64,000 bases of DNA, taken from the NCBI GenBank assembly GCA_022432975.1, contig CM039502.1, positions 20,795,228-20,859,227 of the forward strand. The letters run 5' to 3'. A program made the translations under genes and the position numbers. Numbering within the stretch: position 1 is the stretch's first letter; the number at the start of each line of letters is the position of its first letter. This DNA comes from Begonia masoniana. Taxonomy: Eukaryota; Streptophyta; Magnoliopsida; Cucurbitales; Begoniaceae. Shown piece after piece: positions 1-12,062 of the stretch. Under the pieces are notes generated by a model, which saw only the letters and a list, made by a program, of their open reading frames with translations, had not been told where the DNA came from and did no database searches.

Positions 1-147
1 TAAGCGGAAAACATTTGAAAACCTTTTAATAAAACGTATTTAAAGTAAATAAAACTAAAAAAAATATTTACATAAAATGTTTAAAACAATTAAAACCATC
101 GGCCAACGTTTGGAGGGCAAAAAGGGCAACTGCCCATAAAATATCAT

Positions 148-396
148 GGCCGATCGATCGGCCACTTGACAGCCGATCGATCGGCTGTCAAAATTTAAGG
201 GGCGATCGATCGCCCCTATACCAGGCGATTGATCGCCTGTTGCAGTCCTTCCCAGCTAACCGATAGCCCCCAAAGGGGCGATTGATCGGCTACCTCTCTG
301 GATTTTTTTCCAGAGAGGTACACCTTAATTGCCGATCGATCGCCATCTTAGGCGATCGATCGGCAACCTCTCTGGAATCCGAATTCCAGAGAGTTG
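148..396. repeat. Cluster of GATC-centred palindromes and hairpins inside LTR-A
   Basis: Perfect palindromes are seen at 148-163, at 168-189 (22 bp) and at 199-216, all centred on CGATCGATCG. A near-palindrome sits at 222-239 and further GCCGATCGATCG copies at 331-365. Two longer inverted repeats follow: 291-320 (12-bp arms around six T) and 364-396 (arms meeting at GAATTC). They are packed into 250 bp and lie in the downstream half of the LTR on its own strand. Function is unknown. Confidence 0.85.
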
Positions 397-891
397 CCTC
401 CCTTTTCTCTTCTTTCTTTCCATTCCCTGCACACTTTTCTTCTCACTCATACACACTAACAAACACCATAAACATCATAACATAAACTCACTCATAATTC
501 ATCCATTTCCACTTAACCAATCACCCAAAATAAACGACTCAAAAACGTATCTTTGAACGCGTCTAAAAACATAGTAAACTTTCATAAAAACGAACTGCGT
601 GGATCCATTTAAAACCTAAACAAATCCTCCTGTTTAAAATAAAACTCCAAGCAGTCCTATATTTCTCCAGTAAACGACTTTCCAAAAGCAGTTTATAAAA
701 TAGGTTTCCAAACATCAACACATAACTTATCCACTATCCAGAACCAAGCATCTTAAAATGGTTTGACTATACAGTTAACCTATCCTTTTTATCAAACTAT
801 CGTGTCCCCAAAATACTTACAAACAATCCCACAGGTAAAAATCGCACCGACTGCACCAGCACACTCCCACGGGCCATCTTTCTTCAACTGC

Positions 892-939
892 TCATTTCTC
901 AGGTGGAGGGAGCTTGTCCTCACCTGTATCTAGATCACC
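892..939 (-). other. Acidic mini-ORF behind an acceptor-like site in LTR-A
   Basis: On the minus strand GATGTAG precedes an open frame reading GDLDTGEDKLPPPEK and then a stop. Frames of the same character follow the same site in three other LTR families (13029, 27137, 34906, 40476). There is no in-frame ATG nearby, so translation would need splicing to an upstream exon. Whether it is translated is not known. Confidence 0.4.
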
Positions 940-2447
940 TACATCATACAGACAACTATGAGCTAAAGACTCAGCAAGTTTCGTAAATGCAGATGCATGC
1001 TGTGCATATGAGTTTCGTAAACCTTATAGATATTTTAATCATTTAGTGGCATAGCATAACATAACGTCACCGGAGCCAACTCTCACCAGATGGAGAGGAC
1101 ACGTCCGGCGGTTGGACAGCCCTTTCCATCTATCGGGGGAAAACATGCTTCCATCCGTAAACAGCCATGTCTGAACCCCACCCCGTCGTGACCAGATTAC
1201 GTACATTAGTTTTCATTAGTTCATTTCATGCTTTTCTTAAACACGTGCAAAAATCCGTTTTCATACTATTTTAAAAGACGTGATGCATGAACAATTAAAT
1301 GTGTAAAGTAAACATACAACATATATACCATCAAGACGATAAAAGTATAACCTATGTAAACAACTAATCCTAGCTACCCCAACCAAGGCAATTAAACAAC
1401 AAGCTCCAAGATTTCCTCAAGACGACTTCGACGTACGGTGTAGGCCAATCGGCCATAGTAAGTCACGAGAACTTACCTCGCATCCGTTGCAATCCTAGCT
1501 CTATCCACGAGCGTTGTTCACCTAAGGCAATTTCACAACATTTGTCGTTAAACGTCCAAATTAACGAAATCCTTAACTAAAGAAATCTTCCTAAGGCTCT
1601 AATTTAGCTCTTGGCAACATTTAATCGAGCATCTTGCGTTCGTTATTCATAAAACTCCATTGATGAGATTTCTCCAAACCTCAAACATCCGATTTTTCAA
1701 CTTCAACAACGAGCCTACTCATTATGTCGTCCAACAATCACGAATACGTCCACTAGAGGCATTATCACGCCAAACCTATCGTTTTCTAACCCTAAATCTC
1801 GTTTTTAACAAAACCCTAAACAAAACCCTAATCATTTTAACTCCGTGAAAATCGATAACTAAAGTTCGAAAACTATAAAATCTTACCTAGAGCGTGGATT
1901 GAAGGAGAAAACACGAAGAACGGAAGTTGATCGGAGAGGAAATCGATCGTCGAAGAGGAGAGAACGCTGTTGAGAGGAGAGAATCGCCGAGAGGGTTCGC
2001 ACAGAGAGAGAAATCGTGAATTGCTGGAGAAGAAAAAGGATTTGTTTTATTTATTAAAATTTCACTTGGCAAATTACCATTTTGTCTTTCCTTGATTTTT
2101 TATTTGTGTTTTCCTTTGTTTCGTTAATTAACCAACGATTCGTTTTCTCCAAATTTTTTTATTTCGCCAACGACTCCAACTTATTATCAGGACTTTATTA
2201 AAACTGTCTGTTCGCAAAACGGACCTCGTTTACTATTTTTATTAAAACGTCATTTATATTACGATAAACGTGATTCTCGTAATTTAGCGTTACAGCTCAT
2301 AAAATTCTCGAAATTTTTCTAAAATCCATATTAATTATTAGGATTCTAATAACGCTTTCCTTTCGCAAAACGGACCTAATTCAACATATTTACAAAAATG
2401 TCCTCATATATTAAAATAATAAATCCCGTAAAGAACCGGGTGTTACA

Positions 2448-5400
2448 CATCCTCTACTGTTTTTCATTCTTATTTTTAGCAATGTGTTTTTCCCCACAAG
2501 GAATATATGTGTGTATGTATACAACAATTTTTCATTGAATTTGTTTCATTGTGGCATGTTTAAATGTTGATAAATTTAGCTTCATATATTACATTGGATT
2601 GTAATGTTGATTGTTGAATGATGATTGCTGAAAATATGTTGTTGCATTATGGTAGGATGGATAGTGTTGGTGAAAATTTGCATGCTCAATCGAAAAGAAT
2701 TAAGTCTAATGTTTGGATTCACTACAAAAGGGTACCAAACACAGATTCAGCAAAGTGTAATTATTGTGGACAACTTTACGCTGCACACCCGACAAAAAAT
2801 GGGACTTCTAGTTTACTAAAGCATATTAAAGTATGCAAAATGTGTCCACAAAATGTAGACACTAAGCAATAAACTTTGATATTTAGACCTCCTGCGAGCA
2901 AGATTTTTGATGATGTACCCATATTTACAGTAATGGTTGCGTGAGAAATGCTCGCAAAGATGATTATCTTGGATGAATTACCAATTAAAGTGGTTGAAGG
3001 AATTAGTTTTAGAACATTTTGTTTGTATCTAAATTCTAAATTTATTATGTCATCTAGAAGAACGGTTACACGAGATATTCGAAAGATTTTTCTACAAGAA
3101 AAAACCAAGTTGAAGAACTATTTTTGTTCAACATCACAAAGGGTATGTTTGACCACCGACACATGAACATCAATTCAGAATTTGAATTACATGGTACTAA
3201 CATGTCATTATATTGATGAAAATTGGATTGTGCACAAGAAGATATTGAACTTTTGTTTGATTCCGAACCATAAGGGTGAATCTATTGGTAAGTCAGTTGA
3301 AAAATATCTGCTTGATTGGGAGATTGAAAAAGTTACAACTGTAACTGTTGACAATGCGTCTTCCAATGACATTGCTATTTCTTATCTAACGAAGACGGTT
3401 CGAAATTGGAAGGAGTTAATTTTAAATGGTGATCATATGCACGTGAGATGTTTTGCACATGTTTTAAATTTGATTGTTTCGGATGGTTTGAAAGAACATG
3501 ATGAGTCCATATCGAGGGTACACAAAGTTGTCAAGTATGTAAGGTCTTCTCTGGGAAGATTGCAACATTTCAAAGCTTGTGTTGATGAGGTTAAAATAAC
3601 TTGTAAAAGTAATTTGTCGCTTGACGTTCCTACACGTTGGAACTCCACCTATTTGATGTTGACAAGTGCTGAGAAGTATGAAAAAACTTTCGAAAAATTA
3701 ACAGAGAATGATGGTTTCTTGCATAAAATGGGAGGAGAAGGTCCACCCACAACTAAAGATTGGTCATGCATTTGTGAATATATGAAATTTTTAAAGACAT
3801 TTCACTCTATGACAATTAATGTTTCTGCATTTCTGCATATTACTGCGAATATGTACATAGGTGAAGTGTGTAATTTGAAGATTGCTATTCAAACACATGC
3901 TCATGGCGATAATATGACTCTAAGAAGAATGACAATTGAGATGCAAAAGAAGTTTGACAAATATTGGGGTTTTTTTGATAAAATAAACATGCTTATATAT
4001 GTTGCTGCTGTTCTTGATCCAAGCCACAAAACTAGATTTTTACGGCATTGTTTAACTATTTTATTTGACAGTGAAAGAGCGGCACGATATTTAAAGCATG
4101 TAGAAGATGTAATTGAAAAATTGTATGTTGAATATAAAGGTGATACCAATGAAGATCAAACTCCGAGTAGCAGCAATATTCGACGAAAGTCTCCAAAGTC
4201 AACGAGTTCTTTGATGCAAATTCGTTCAAGTGCAGTGTACTCTATGTTTTATGGGTTTGGAAATTCTTGTGAGAGCAACGATGAAGCTAATATGTCAGAG
4301 ATTGATCAATATTTGTCTGAAAAATTGGAGAATTTTTCAGACAATTCTGACTTATTGTTTTGGTGGAAGAGGAACTCCGTTAAATATTAAATTTTGAGTG
4401 AAATTGCAAAACATATATTGGTAATTCCAATTTCTACAGTAGCTTTTGAATCTGCTTTTAGTTGTGGTGGTCGAGTTCTTGATGCCTTTCGCAGTTCTTT
4501 ATCTCCTCAAAGTGTTGAAGCTCTTATATGCTCTCAAAGTTGGTTAAAAACATTCAACCCTTTTAAAGTTCCTCAAATTATTGATGAAGATTCAGAAGAT
4601 AGTACCATAACAATTATAGAAGAAGGTTCGAGCATTCAAATATTTAGTTGTTTTACATCTTTATCTCTAATTATTAACTAATGTTTATAATTTTTTTCAT
4701 TTTGTAGATTCGGCTATGGATGAAAATTTTGTAGAAGATGACCAGTCATCAAAGACTTGATATGGACCTAGTGGCAATTATATACTTTTTTAATTCAATC
4801 AATTACTGTTTGAAATTTATTTCTTGAGCCTTGAAATAGAATTGACTCAAGAATTGAATTTCATATTTAGTTTCTTGAATTTTATTTACTGTTTGATAAT
4901 GTTGAATTTAGTTTCTTACTCTCAATTTGAATGTTGGATAGTTAAATTGAGTTGGATAGTTGGATTTAATTGGATTGGTAAATTGAATGTTGGATAATGA
5001 ATAGTTAAATTGAGTTGGATTGTTGCATTAATCTCCTTCCTTTGATAAGTTTAGCACCTGAAATAACTTAGTTTTAAAGCATATAAAATAGCCTTTTGCA
5101 GATCATTTTGGTCTCTCTTTATGAGGTTCTGTTTTCAATTTGATCAATCCTGATCTATTTGTTTCAGTCTTATGTTGCCTACTGATTGAGCAAGCACTGT
5201 TTTTCTAGCCAAATATTCAGGTTTTATTCTAAAATGAATTATTAGCTTTTCAATAACCTCTGTTTTTCTTTTCTCCATTGCTGTTTGGTGTTAGTTTTGT
5301 TGAGAAACATCAATTCCATCCTGTTATGAATAGTCTTCACTCATATATGATTTTCAAGAAATGTTTTAATGCTTTTGTGAAAAATGTATTTGTCCAGTAT

Positions 5401-6027
5401 TTGAGTAGATCATTCAGATCTCTATGGCTATGAATTTTTCTTTGTTTACACAACTTCTTGCAGCTCATTTTCTCTTCCTAGGCTAGTCTAGTTTTGATCT
5501 CTTTCTCCATCTTCTCCCAAAGAATGGATTTAACTTCCGTTGTTGTTGGTTAGTCAATTCGTTTAGTTTGTGGATTGGCGTAGAGAGCTGATCGACTGTT
5601 TGCGTTAGATAATGGAAACTTGGATGAAGAACAGATTCATAGCATAAATGGTTTTTTTGTTTTTTGGTTTAGCAGTTTTTAAGGATTTATTCATGATTTA
5701 CCTATTGTGTTGCATCATTTAAGATCAGATTCTGTTGGGTTCTAAGTTGAAATCTGTTTTGCATGAGTTCTTCCATAACTGGACTTTATGAAGCCATTGT
5801 TGGAGTCAAAGAAAAGCTTGAAGATCTACCTTGTCTTAAAAAAATTTTAAAAAAATTAAAAAAAATTCGAGAGGAACAAGTACCGAACCGGGAACCGGAC
5901 CAAAAATTCGGTCAGTCCCGGTTCCTCATGGAACCGGTTCCGGTTCTAGAACCTAAAATCCCGAATTGTCCGGTTCGGTCTTGTTCCAAACGAGAATCGG
6001 GACCGGACCGGACCGTGTCCACCCCTA
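2448..6027 (+). mobile_element. hAT-1, decayed hAT transposon with right end preserved
   Basis: The element contains a recognisable hAT transposase pseudogene (2618-4681) followed by about 1.3 kb of AT-rich 3' sequence. The right end carries subterminal GGACCGG and GGTTCCGG repeats (5885-6015) and finishes GTCCACCCCTA at 6027, the complement of the TAGGGGTGGAC end common in plant hATs. It is inserted in copia-1, whose reading frame resumes at 6028; 6028-6035 would be one half of the expected 8-bp target duplication. The left terminal inverted repeat was not found. The left boundary is set by the end of LTR-A, which probably replaced or interrupted it. It looks long inactive. Confidence 0.75.
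2618..4681 (+). pseudogene. hAT transposase (BED finger, RNase H-like core, hAT dimerisation domain), broken
   Basis: The product would bind transposon ends and catalyse cut-and-paste transposition in the nucleus. In order one can see an N-terminal BED-type zinc finger (2690-2850, CNYCGQLY then HIKVC), a segment resembling the transposase middle region (2948-3166), and the catalytic core from 3182 with TVDNASSNDIA and RCFAHVLNLIV. This is followed by PTRWNSTYLML and the C-terminal dimerisation region from 4394 (FESAFSCGGRVLDAFRSSLS). The order and spacing match the plant RICESLEEPER/Daysleeper type of hAT protein. In-frame stops occur near 2870, 2942, 3164 and 4388, so it cannot make a full-length protein. 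Domesticated relatives exist in plants, but the stops argue against domestication here. Confidence 0.88.
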
Positions 6028-8055
6028 ATGTGGTGTTTGATCATTAATTTGTTGTTCGTGTAAGTCATTGATACGATCAACAACCGGTGGAACAACAACT
6101 TGGGTGGAAGTTATAGGTATTGAAACTTGCACCCTTACTTCTTGAATTTCCACTTTACGTGGTTCCAAAATCCCACTGATTTTACCATTTTTAATGAATC
6201 TAGCATTTCCAGTTTCAACAATTCTCGTACTATGGCTATGACAGTAAAATTTATACGCTTTTGATTTTTCTGGATAACCAATAAAGAAACCACTGGTTGT
6301 TCTTGAATCCAGTTTCTTTTCATGTGAATTATATATTGTTATTTCTGCTGGCCAATCCCAAACATGCAGGTGCCTTAAACTAGATTTCCTTCCTGTCCAC
6401 AGTTCAAATGGAGTATTTGAAACTGCCTTACTATGAACCCTGTTTAATAAATACACAGCAGTCTTTAAAGCATGTATCCACAATGATAAGGGTAAAGATG
6501 AATTACTTAACATACTCCTAACCATATCCATTAAAGTACGATTTCGCCTTTCTGCAACACCATTCTGTTCTGGTGCTCCCGGCATTGTATATTGCGTATA
6601 AATACCATGACTTTCAAGGAATTTAGCAAATGGACCTGGATGTTGTCTATTTTCATCATAACTTCCATAATATTCACCACCTCTATCAGATCTAATAATT
6701 TTCACTTTTCTATCTACTTATCTTTCAACCTCATTAATAAACACTTCAAGAGCATTTGTTGATTGAGATTTTTCATTCAGCAGATAGATATATCCATAAC
6801 GTGAAAAATCATCAATAAAGGTGATAAAATACCTTTCTCCACCAAAAGATTGAACATCAAAATGACCACATATATCGGTGTGTATAATTTCAAGGAGCTG
6901 TTTGCTTCTTGTGGTTACATTCTTACTTATGCTTCTTGTTTGTTTTTCTTTAATACAATCAACACAAATATCAATAGCAGTAAAATCCAAACGTAGAAGG
7001 ATTGCTTGCTTTACCAATCTTTCTATTCTTTCTTTGGATATATGACCCAATCGTTTATGCCACAAATCAGCAGAACATTCATTCATTAAAGCACGTTTAA
7101 TTCCAACATTATGATGCACGGTTAAAAGATTCTCAGCAAAAAGATTATTGACATTTAATTTGTACAAACCATTATAAAGAACACCAGAACCAATGAAAAA
7201 ATTATCTTTATACAAACTGAAACATTTATTCCCAAACATAAAGGAATATCCAGCTGTATCAAGTTTGGACAATGATACCAAATTGTGAGAAATAGATGGA
7301 ATATAAACAGTTTGAGAAAGATTTAATTGATGTCCAGCATCTAACATTAACCGGTAAGTTCCAATAGTTTCAACTGGAACTTTTACCCAATTGCCCATAA
7401 AAGATATATTTTTCATTTGGGCCTATAGTTTGAGTCGTAAAGAATTCCTGCATCGTATTAGAAACATGAGTGGTACAACTAGAATCAATCCACCAAGTGT
7501 TACAAGGAACTTCAGTTAAATTTGATTCGAAACATACGAAAGTACTAGGCTTACCTTTCTTTTCGAACCACGCCTTACGTTTCAGACAATCTTTCTGATA
7601 GTGTCCTTGCTTTCCACAGAAATGACATTTATCTTTCTGTTGTTCCTTCTTGTGGATTTGGAAAGAGGACTGATTTATCAATGATAGTCATTTTTTGCCC
7701 TTTCCACTTTTCTTTCCTAGTTTCTTTCCAGCTCCATCATAATTCATGAGATTGACAGCTTGAGTTCCTGGTTTCTTAAGCCTTGCTTCTTCCTGAATGA
7801 GCATACTTTGCAATTCATGCACATTTCATTTATCCCTCATCGTATTATAGCTTATATGAAATGAGCTATATAAAGGAGGCAAGAAGTTTAGGATAAATGT
7901 CACAAGGAAGTTCTCATTCACTTCCATTCTCATGGTTTTCAGTCTTGTTGTCATGTTTGTTATTTTGACGACATGCTCATGCATAGTACGAGAACCATCA
8001 AACTTCATGGTGGTTAAAGTACCAATTAGTGTTCCAACAAGTGACTTATCAGCCG
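6028..8055 (-). pseudogene. copia-1 gag end, zinc knuckle, protease and integrase, broken
   Basis: This is the part of a copia gag-pol polyprotein that would package RNA and integrate the cDNA. From 8055 downward there is the gag domain (MKFDGSRTMHEHVVKITNM and following), a CCHC knuckle CHFCGKQGHYQKDC (about 7640-7600), and a protease with the active site changed from the usual DSGA to DSSC (about 7480). Next come the GAG-pre-integrase motif WHKRLGH with CVDC (7060-6950), then integrase with HTDICG, SDRGGEY and [11 protein letters not shown] (6880-6530). Frames change near 7416 and 7690 and there is a stop near 6718. It ends abruptly at hAT-1, before reverse transcriptase. The protease change alone would be expected to inactivate it. 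Confidence 0.88.
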
Positions 8056-8063
8056 ATTCAGAT

Positions 8064-10706
8064 TAGAGATGTTAAACGAGCGAGTCAAACCGAGCTGAGT
8101 CGAGAAAGACCCAGCTCACCGAGCCTGTCGAGCTAAACGAGCCAAGCCTAACGAGCCTACCGAGCCGAGCCTAACGAGCCGGCTCGCGAGCCACGAGCCT
8201 AACGAGCCTAGCCGAGCCAGCCCAACGAGCATAACGAGCCGAGCGTACATAAATAAAATTGTCGACCGCTACTAAAACCGGTCGACCCCTGCATAGTTTT
8301 ATAAATAAAACAGGTCGTCCAAAACCATAACCACGCGACCTCTCTCTCTCTATTCTTTCATCGGCGATTTTCGTTCAATCCCAAATCCTCGCATATTTTC
8401 TTCCGATAATCATCTCCTCTCTTCCCTCTAAACCTCAAATGACATCATCCTCTCGCAGCAAACTCGTCGTTCGAAAGAGGAGATCAAAGAACCCTACTCC
8501 AACGGTCGAACTAGAGCATCTATCACTGTGGCCGTCTCCATTATTCACAAGTAAGATTCATTGGAGAGGTATGAACGTGATTTTCAGTTCAAGCCTTTAA
8601 TTTTGTGTACACAAGTAGAATTCTTGGAGTTGTACAGTATAAATTTGATAACCTTTAAGATCTACAAAAGAAAGGTTATGGAAAAAAACACTGCAAGGAG
8701 GTGTTCTCAGTTAAATATGAGATCACCTCTAAATAAGCACTTCAAAATATATATTAAATGACATTCAATTTGAATGAAGTTTGGATAGAAAATTGCTTGT
8801 TAATAATGATTATAACCTGCAAATTTCACATTATAAATAAGTCAAGTAAAGAACTTAAGAAACAATTACTCGTAATCGGCCCGAGAGCAACTTAGGTAAT
8901 TTCGGGTGAATGTAATTTTCCTAAGAAAATTACAACGGCACAAGACTAGGTCAGCTCCACTCTTCATACCTCTCTAAGGTCTTAGAAAAAGTGAAGAAAA
9001 TGTGAGGAATAAGAGTCACTGAGCAACCACGGACTTAGCAACAATTGGAATCTCAATCTCCACCAAAATTGAAAATCAATTTGAGGACTAACCTTTGATT
9101 GAAGAAGGATTGTAAAAAACCAATCAAACATTCAAAGTTTGAGAGAAAAATGGTCTACTTGTTCTCATTCAAAATTCGATCTTTCATGAATACCAAATTG
9201 TGAACTTACAATATTTTCACCACCACTACTTGAGCTAACATGTGAAGAAACACGTGAATGACTAACATTAAAATATTTAAATTTAAAAGAAGAATATAAA
9301 CTAGTAAGTCCATGTGTTATTTGATCCATAGAAAATGAAGAAGAAGTTTGTAAATTATTAGAAATTTTATTAACAATGAGATATACTCCTCTTAACTTAT
9401 ATCTAGGATCCATTATACATGCATAACAAAAAATAGGAGGAATGTCAAGCTAATATTTTTTAAATTTTGTTTCCATTTTATTAAGTATATCTCTAAATTC
9501 ATCTATATGTCGATATTGTGCAAAATTACTCGTTAAATTTATAAAAATTGGGAGAATAAGATGAGAAGTGAGATAATAAATTCTCGAACATTAATTTCTA
9601 GCATCATAAAATGGTTTTAAAAAATCAAGAAATATATTAGCTACTTCACAACTAGATTTATCAAGATTAATACTTCGTGTTTTCTCACTAATAAAAACAC
9701 AAATAACTTGTCAATATGACCTAGCATTTTCTAACATTAAATAAGTAGAATTCCACCTATTATCTACATCAATAATTCGGACGTCACTAACTTGACTGTT
9801 TGTAAAAATGCTTTGAAAATACTATACATCTTTAAAATGACTCAAAACGTGTAAACTTTTTTTGTTAAAGCTTCGTAGAAAACGTAAGTAAAATTTAGTT
9901 AATTTTTTTTTTTTCGTGGCACTGTTCACGTGAACAGAAACTTTCACTGTTCACGTAAACAGCGAGGCGATTACTCACCCCCTGCACTGGATTTGGGGCA
10001 AAAAGTTTGCCCAGGAGCGAACTTTCACCCCTTGGGCAATTGTTCGCCCTTGTGGGGCGACTGATCGCCTCTAGGGCGAATGTTCACCCCTATGGAGCGA
10101 TTGATCGCCTCCTTTGGGGCAAACCATCGCCGCACTCTCGGGTGGCGACGAGAATGACGGGTTTTAATTTAAGCCTAGGGTTTATTGATCTTGTTCGCAA
10201 TCGCCGGGGCGTCAACTGGTTCGCTGAAAATTTTATCGATCTTGTGCTCGGCTAGCAGCAGCTCGGGTTGGATGAAAAAGATCTGAAGATGGTTGTACTT
10301 GTCGTCGTCGTCGGTAAATGTCTAAGGAAGATGAAGATGGGGCTGTCCATGTCCGTTGTCGAGGCGTCGGAGAGGGCCCTGAATTGGGCACCAGAGAGGG
10401 GCCCGACCTGGAGAGGGCATCAGAGTTGGGCTTGACCGACCCATCGGAGAGTCAGGGACTGCCGATTGTTGGGTGTCAAAGAAGGCTCAAGGCCCCAAGC
10501 TGGGCTTGACTGAGCCAGCTCGCGGGCAGGCTTGCGAGCAGGTTCGTTGGGCCCGGTCATCGACGGGCTCGAGAGCCCGGATGGTCAAGCTCGGCTTAAC
10601 CCGTCTATGTGACCCTAGCCAAACCGACTCGTTACTGTAGCGAGCTGAGTTTGGCTCGACCCACTATAGTAATGAGCCGAGCCAGCCCGCCCATTTAACA
10701 TCTCTA
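8064..10706 (-). mobile_element. hAT-2, degenerate hAT transposon inserted in copia-1 gag
   Basis: The ends are inverted copies of TAGAGATGTTAAA (8064 and 10706), a plant hAT-type terminus. The flanks are ATTCAGAT (8056-8063) and ATTTAGAC (10707-10714), an 8-bp target duplication with two mismatches. Subterminal DNA is rich in CGAGCC/GGCTCG repeats (8080-8240 and 10510-10690), as usual for hAT ends. A transposase remnant lies on the minus strand at 9165-9860. At 9915-10140 it contains ACTGTTCACGTGAACAG hairpin sequence and GCGATTGATCGCC-type repeats also seen in LTR families of this window. The mismatched duplication and ruined transposase indicate an old insertion. Confidence 0.85.
9165..9860 (-). 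pseudogene. hAT-2 transposase remnant
   Basis: Minus-strand translation of 9860-9400 gives hAT hallmarks in the right order: VRIIDVDNRWNSTYLML, a region ending DFLKPFYDA, then MDPRYKLRGVYL near 9413, which corresponds to the DPRYK motif of hAT transposases. Stops interrupt the frame several times. An open stretch (9413-9165) continues with serine-rich sequence that normally precedes the C-terminal dimerisation region, which was not found. The N-terminal BED finger was not found either. Confidence 0.8.
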
Positions 10707-12062
10707 ATTTAGACAGAGAACATTCTTCAATAAATTTCATTAATTCCTTAGCACTTTCAGTTTTAGAAAATGTGGACTTGATGTAACAATCAAAATTTAT
10801 TCACCGACACTATTCTACCAACAATTTCACACATTTAATTGGGATAGAAGGAACAACCAACAAAAAAAAAAAATTAATACTACCTAATTCATCTACCAAC
10901 ATTTAAGGAAATGTTGGGATAATTTGTCTTTAAATCGGATGATCGGTGAGGAAGAAAAACCTCACCAACCAACCCTTTCATTTTGAAATCAGAGAGAGCA
11001 AAGAAACTTACCTCGTCGGAAAACCCAATCCTATCTCCGACCACCGCGAACAAAATCGACCTCCGACCGTCGCGAGCAGCTTCAGCCGAGCATCCTCCGG
11101 CAAAAATCCTCTCGGCTGAGCTCCATCTCGCAGCGGAAAAACTCCCCTCTCGGCCGAGCGTATCTTCGGCGAAACCCTCCTCGACCGAGCCCCTTTCTCC
11201 GGCCACGCTCGGCGTTCGGCGCTCCCTCGGCCGCACCCCTCTCCTTCTCGATCTCCCTCTCCCTTTCTCGCTGCTCTATGCCCTCGCGAAGAAGAAGAAG
11301 CAGAAGAAGGATTGGTTCAGTTTTATTTTAAAACTGAACCGGTTCACTTGATTAAAACCAAACCGACCCAGCACTGTTCACCGAACTAACCCGGACCGGC
11401 ACTATACATACGACCCAAACCCGACCGATACTATTCACCCGACCCAAATCGAACCGGACCCGACCCGATTTTCGACCCGATTCTATCAATTTCTTCACCA
11501 ATCGACCATATATACACTCAATTAGAATAAACTAATCAAAAATCGAAGTTCCATTAAGCAAAACCCGAGTGCCCTAAATCGGGCTTCACTGTTTTCAGCT
11601 CACATTGAGCTCAACATGGTCAATCAACAATAGCCGGCCCTAGGGTTGGCAAACCCACGCCGGAAGTGACCGAAAACGGCCGGCGATCGGAGCTCAATCG
11701 AGCTCGCCACCGCCAGCCCCAAACCAAGCCGAAAAAGAGGGAGAAAACCGAGCCATACCGTCAGTTTAGTGCGCGAAGAGGAACCGGAGCCCCAAGCCGC
11801 CGTTGTCTGGCCGGAGAACGGCGAGAAATAGCCGGCGTTTTCGTCGGAGGAGAGCCGCGCCCGTCGATCGTCGCCCCTGTTCTTCGCTCGCGGGACTCGG
11901 CATCGAACGACAGAATGGCTTCGACCATTCTGTCGTTTTGTTTTTATTTTATAAAAACAATAATTATAATAATTATAATTATAAAACTAAAACTATTTCT
12001 TTAATTTAAACCAGTTAATTATCGTTTTACTCTCTCATTTTCGACCATTTCGAATTTCATTA

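Larger units (their letters stand above)
1..2447 (-). mobile_element. LTR family A, antisense, running off the left edge
   Basis: Read on the minus strand, this begins TGTAACACCCGG at 2447, the usual start of a long plant gypsy LTR, and continues past position 1, so the LTR is at least 2.4 kb. It shares the order of segments with LTR-B (39576 onward): the TGTAACAC start, a GGTCCGTTTTGCGAA-type motif, a C/T-rich transcribed leader, then TCTAGGTAAGAT as a likely splice donor, and a TGTAGGTGA acceptor-like site near 940. Purine-rich sequence and ATG-poor frames fit an LTR rather than genes. No PBS, internal region or target duplication is visible because the other end lies outside the window. 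It abuts the decayed hAT element on its right. Family-level assignment is by similarity to other LTRs here. Confidence 0.7.

Noticed and set aside
148..396. A CRISPR array (repeated palindromes with short spacers)
   Set aside because: The sequence is plant nuclear DNA, repeats and spacers have irregular length, and the block lies in an LTR.
10983..11351. Open frames on both strands at 10889-11351 and 18266-18802
   Set aside because: These are the GC-rich leader of the gypsy-1 LTRs; both copies are explained by LTR duplication and the frames match no protein.
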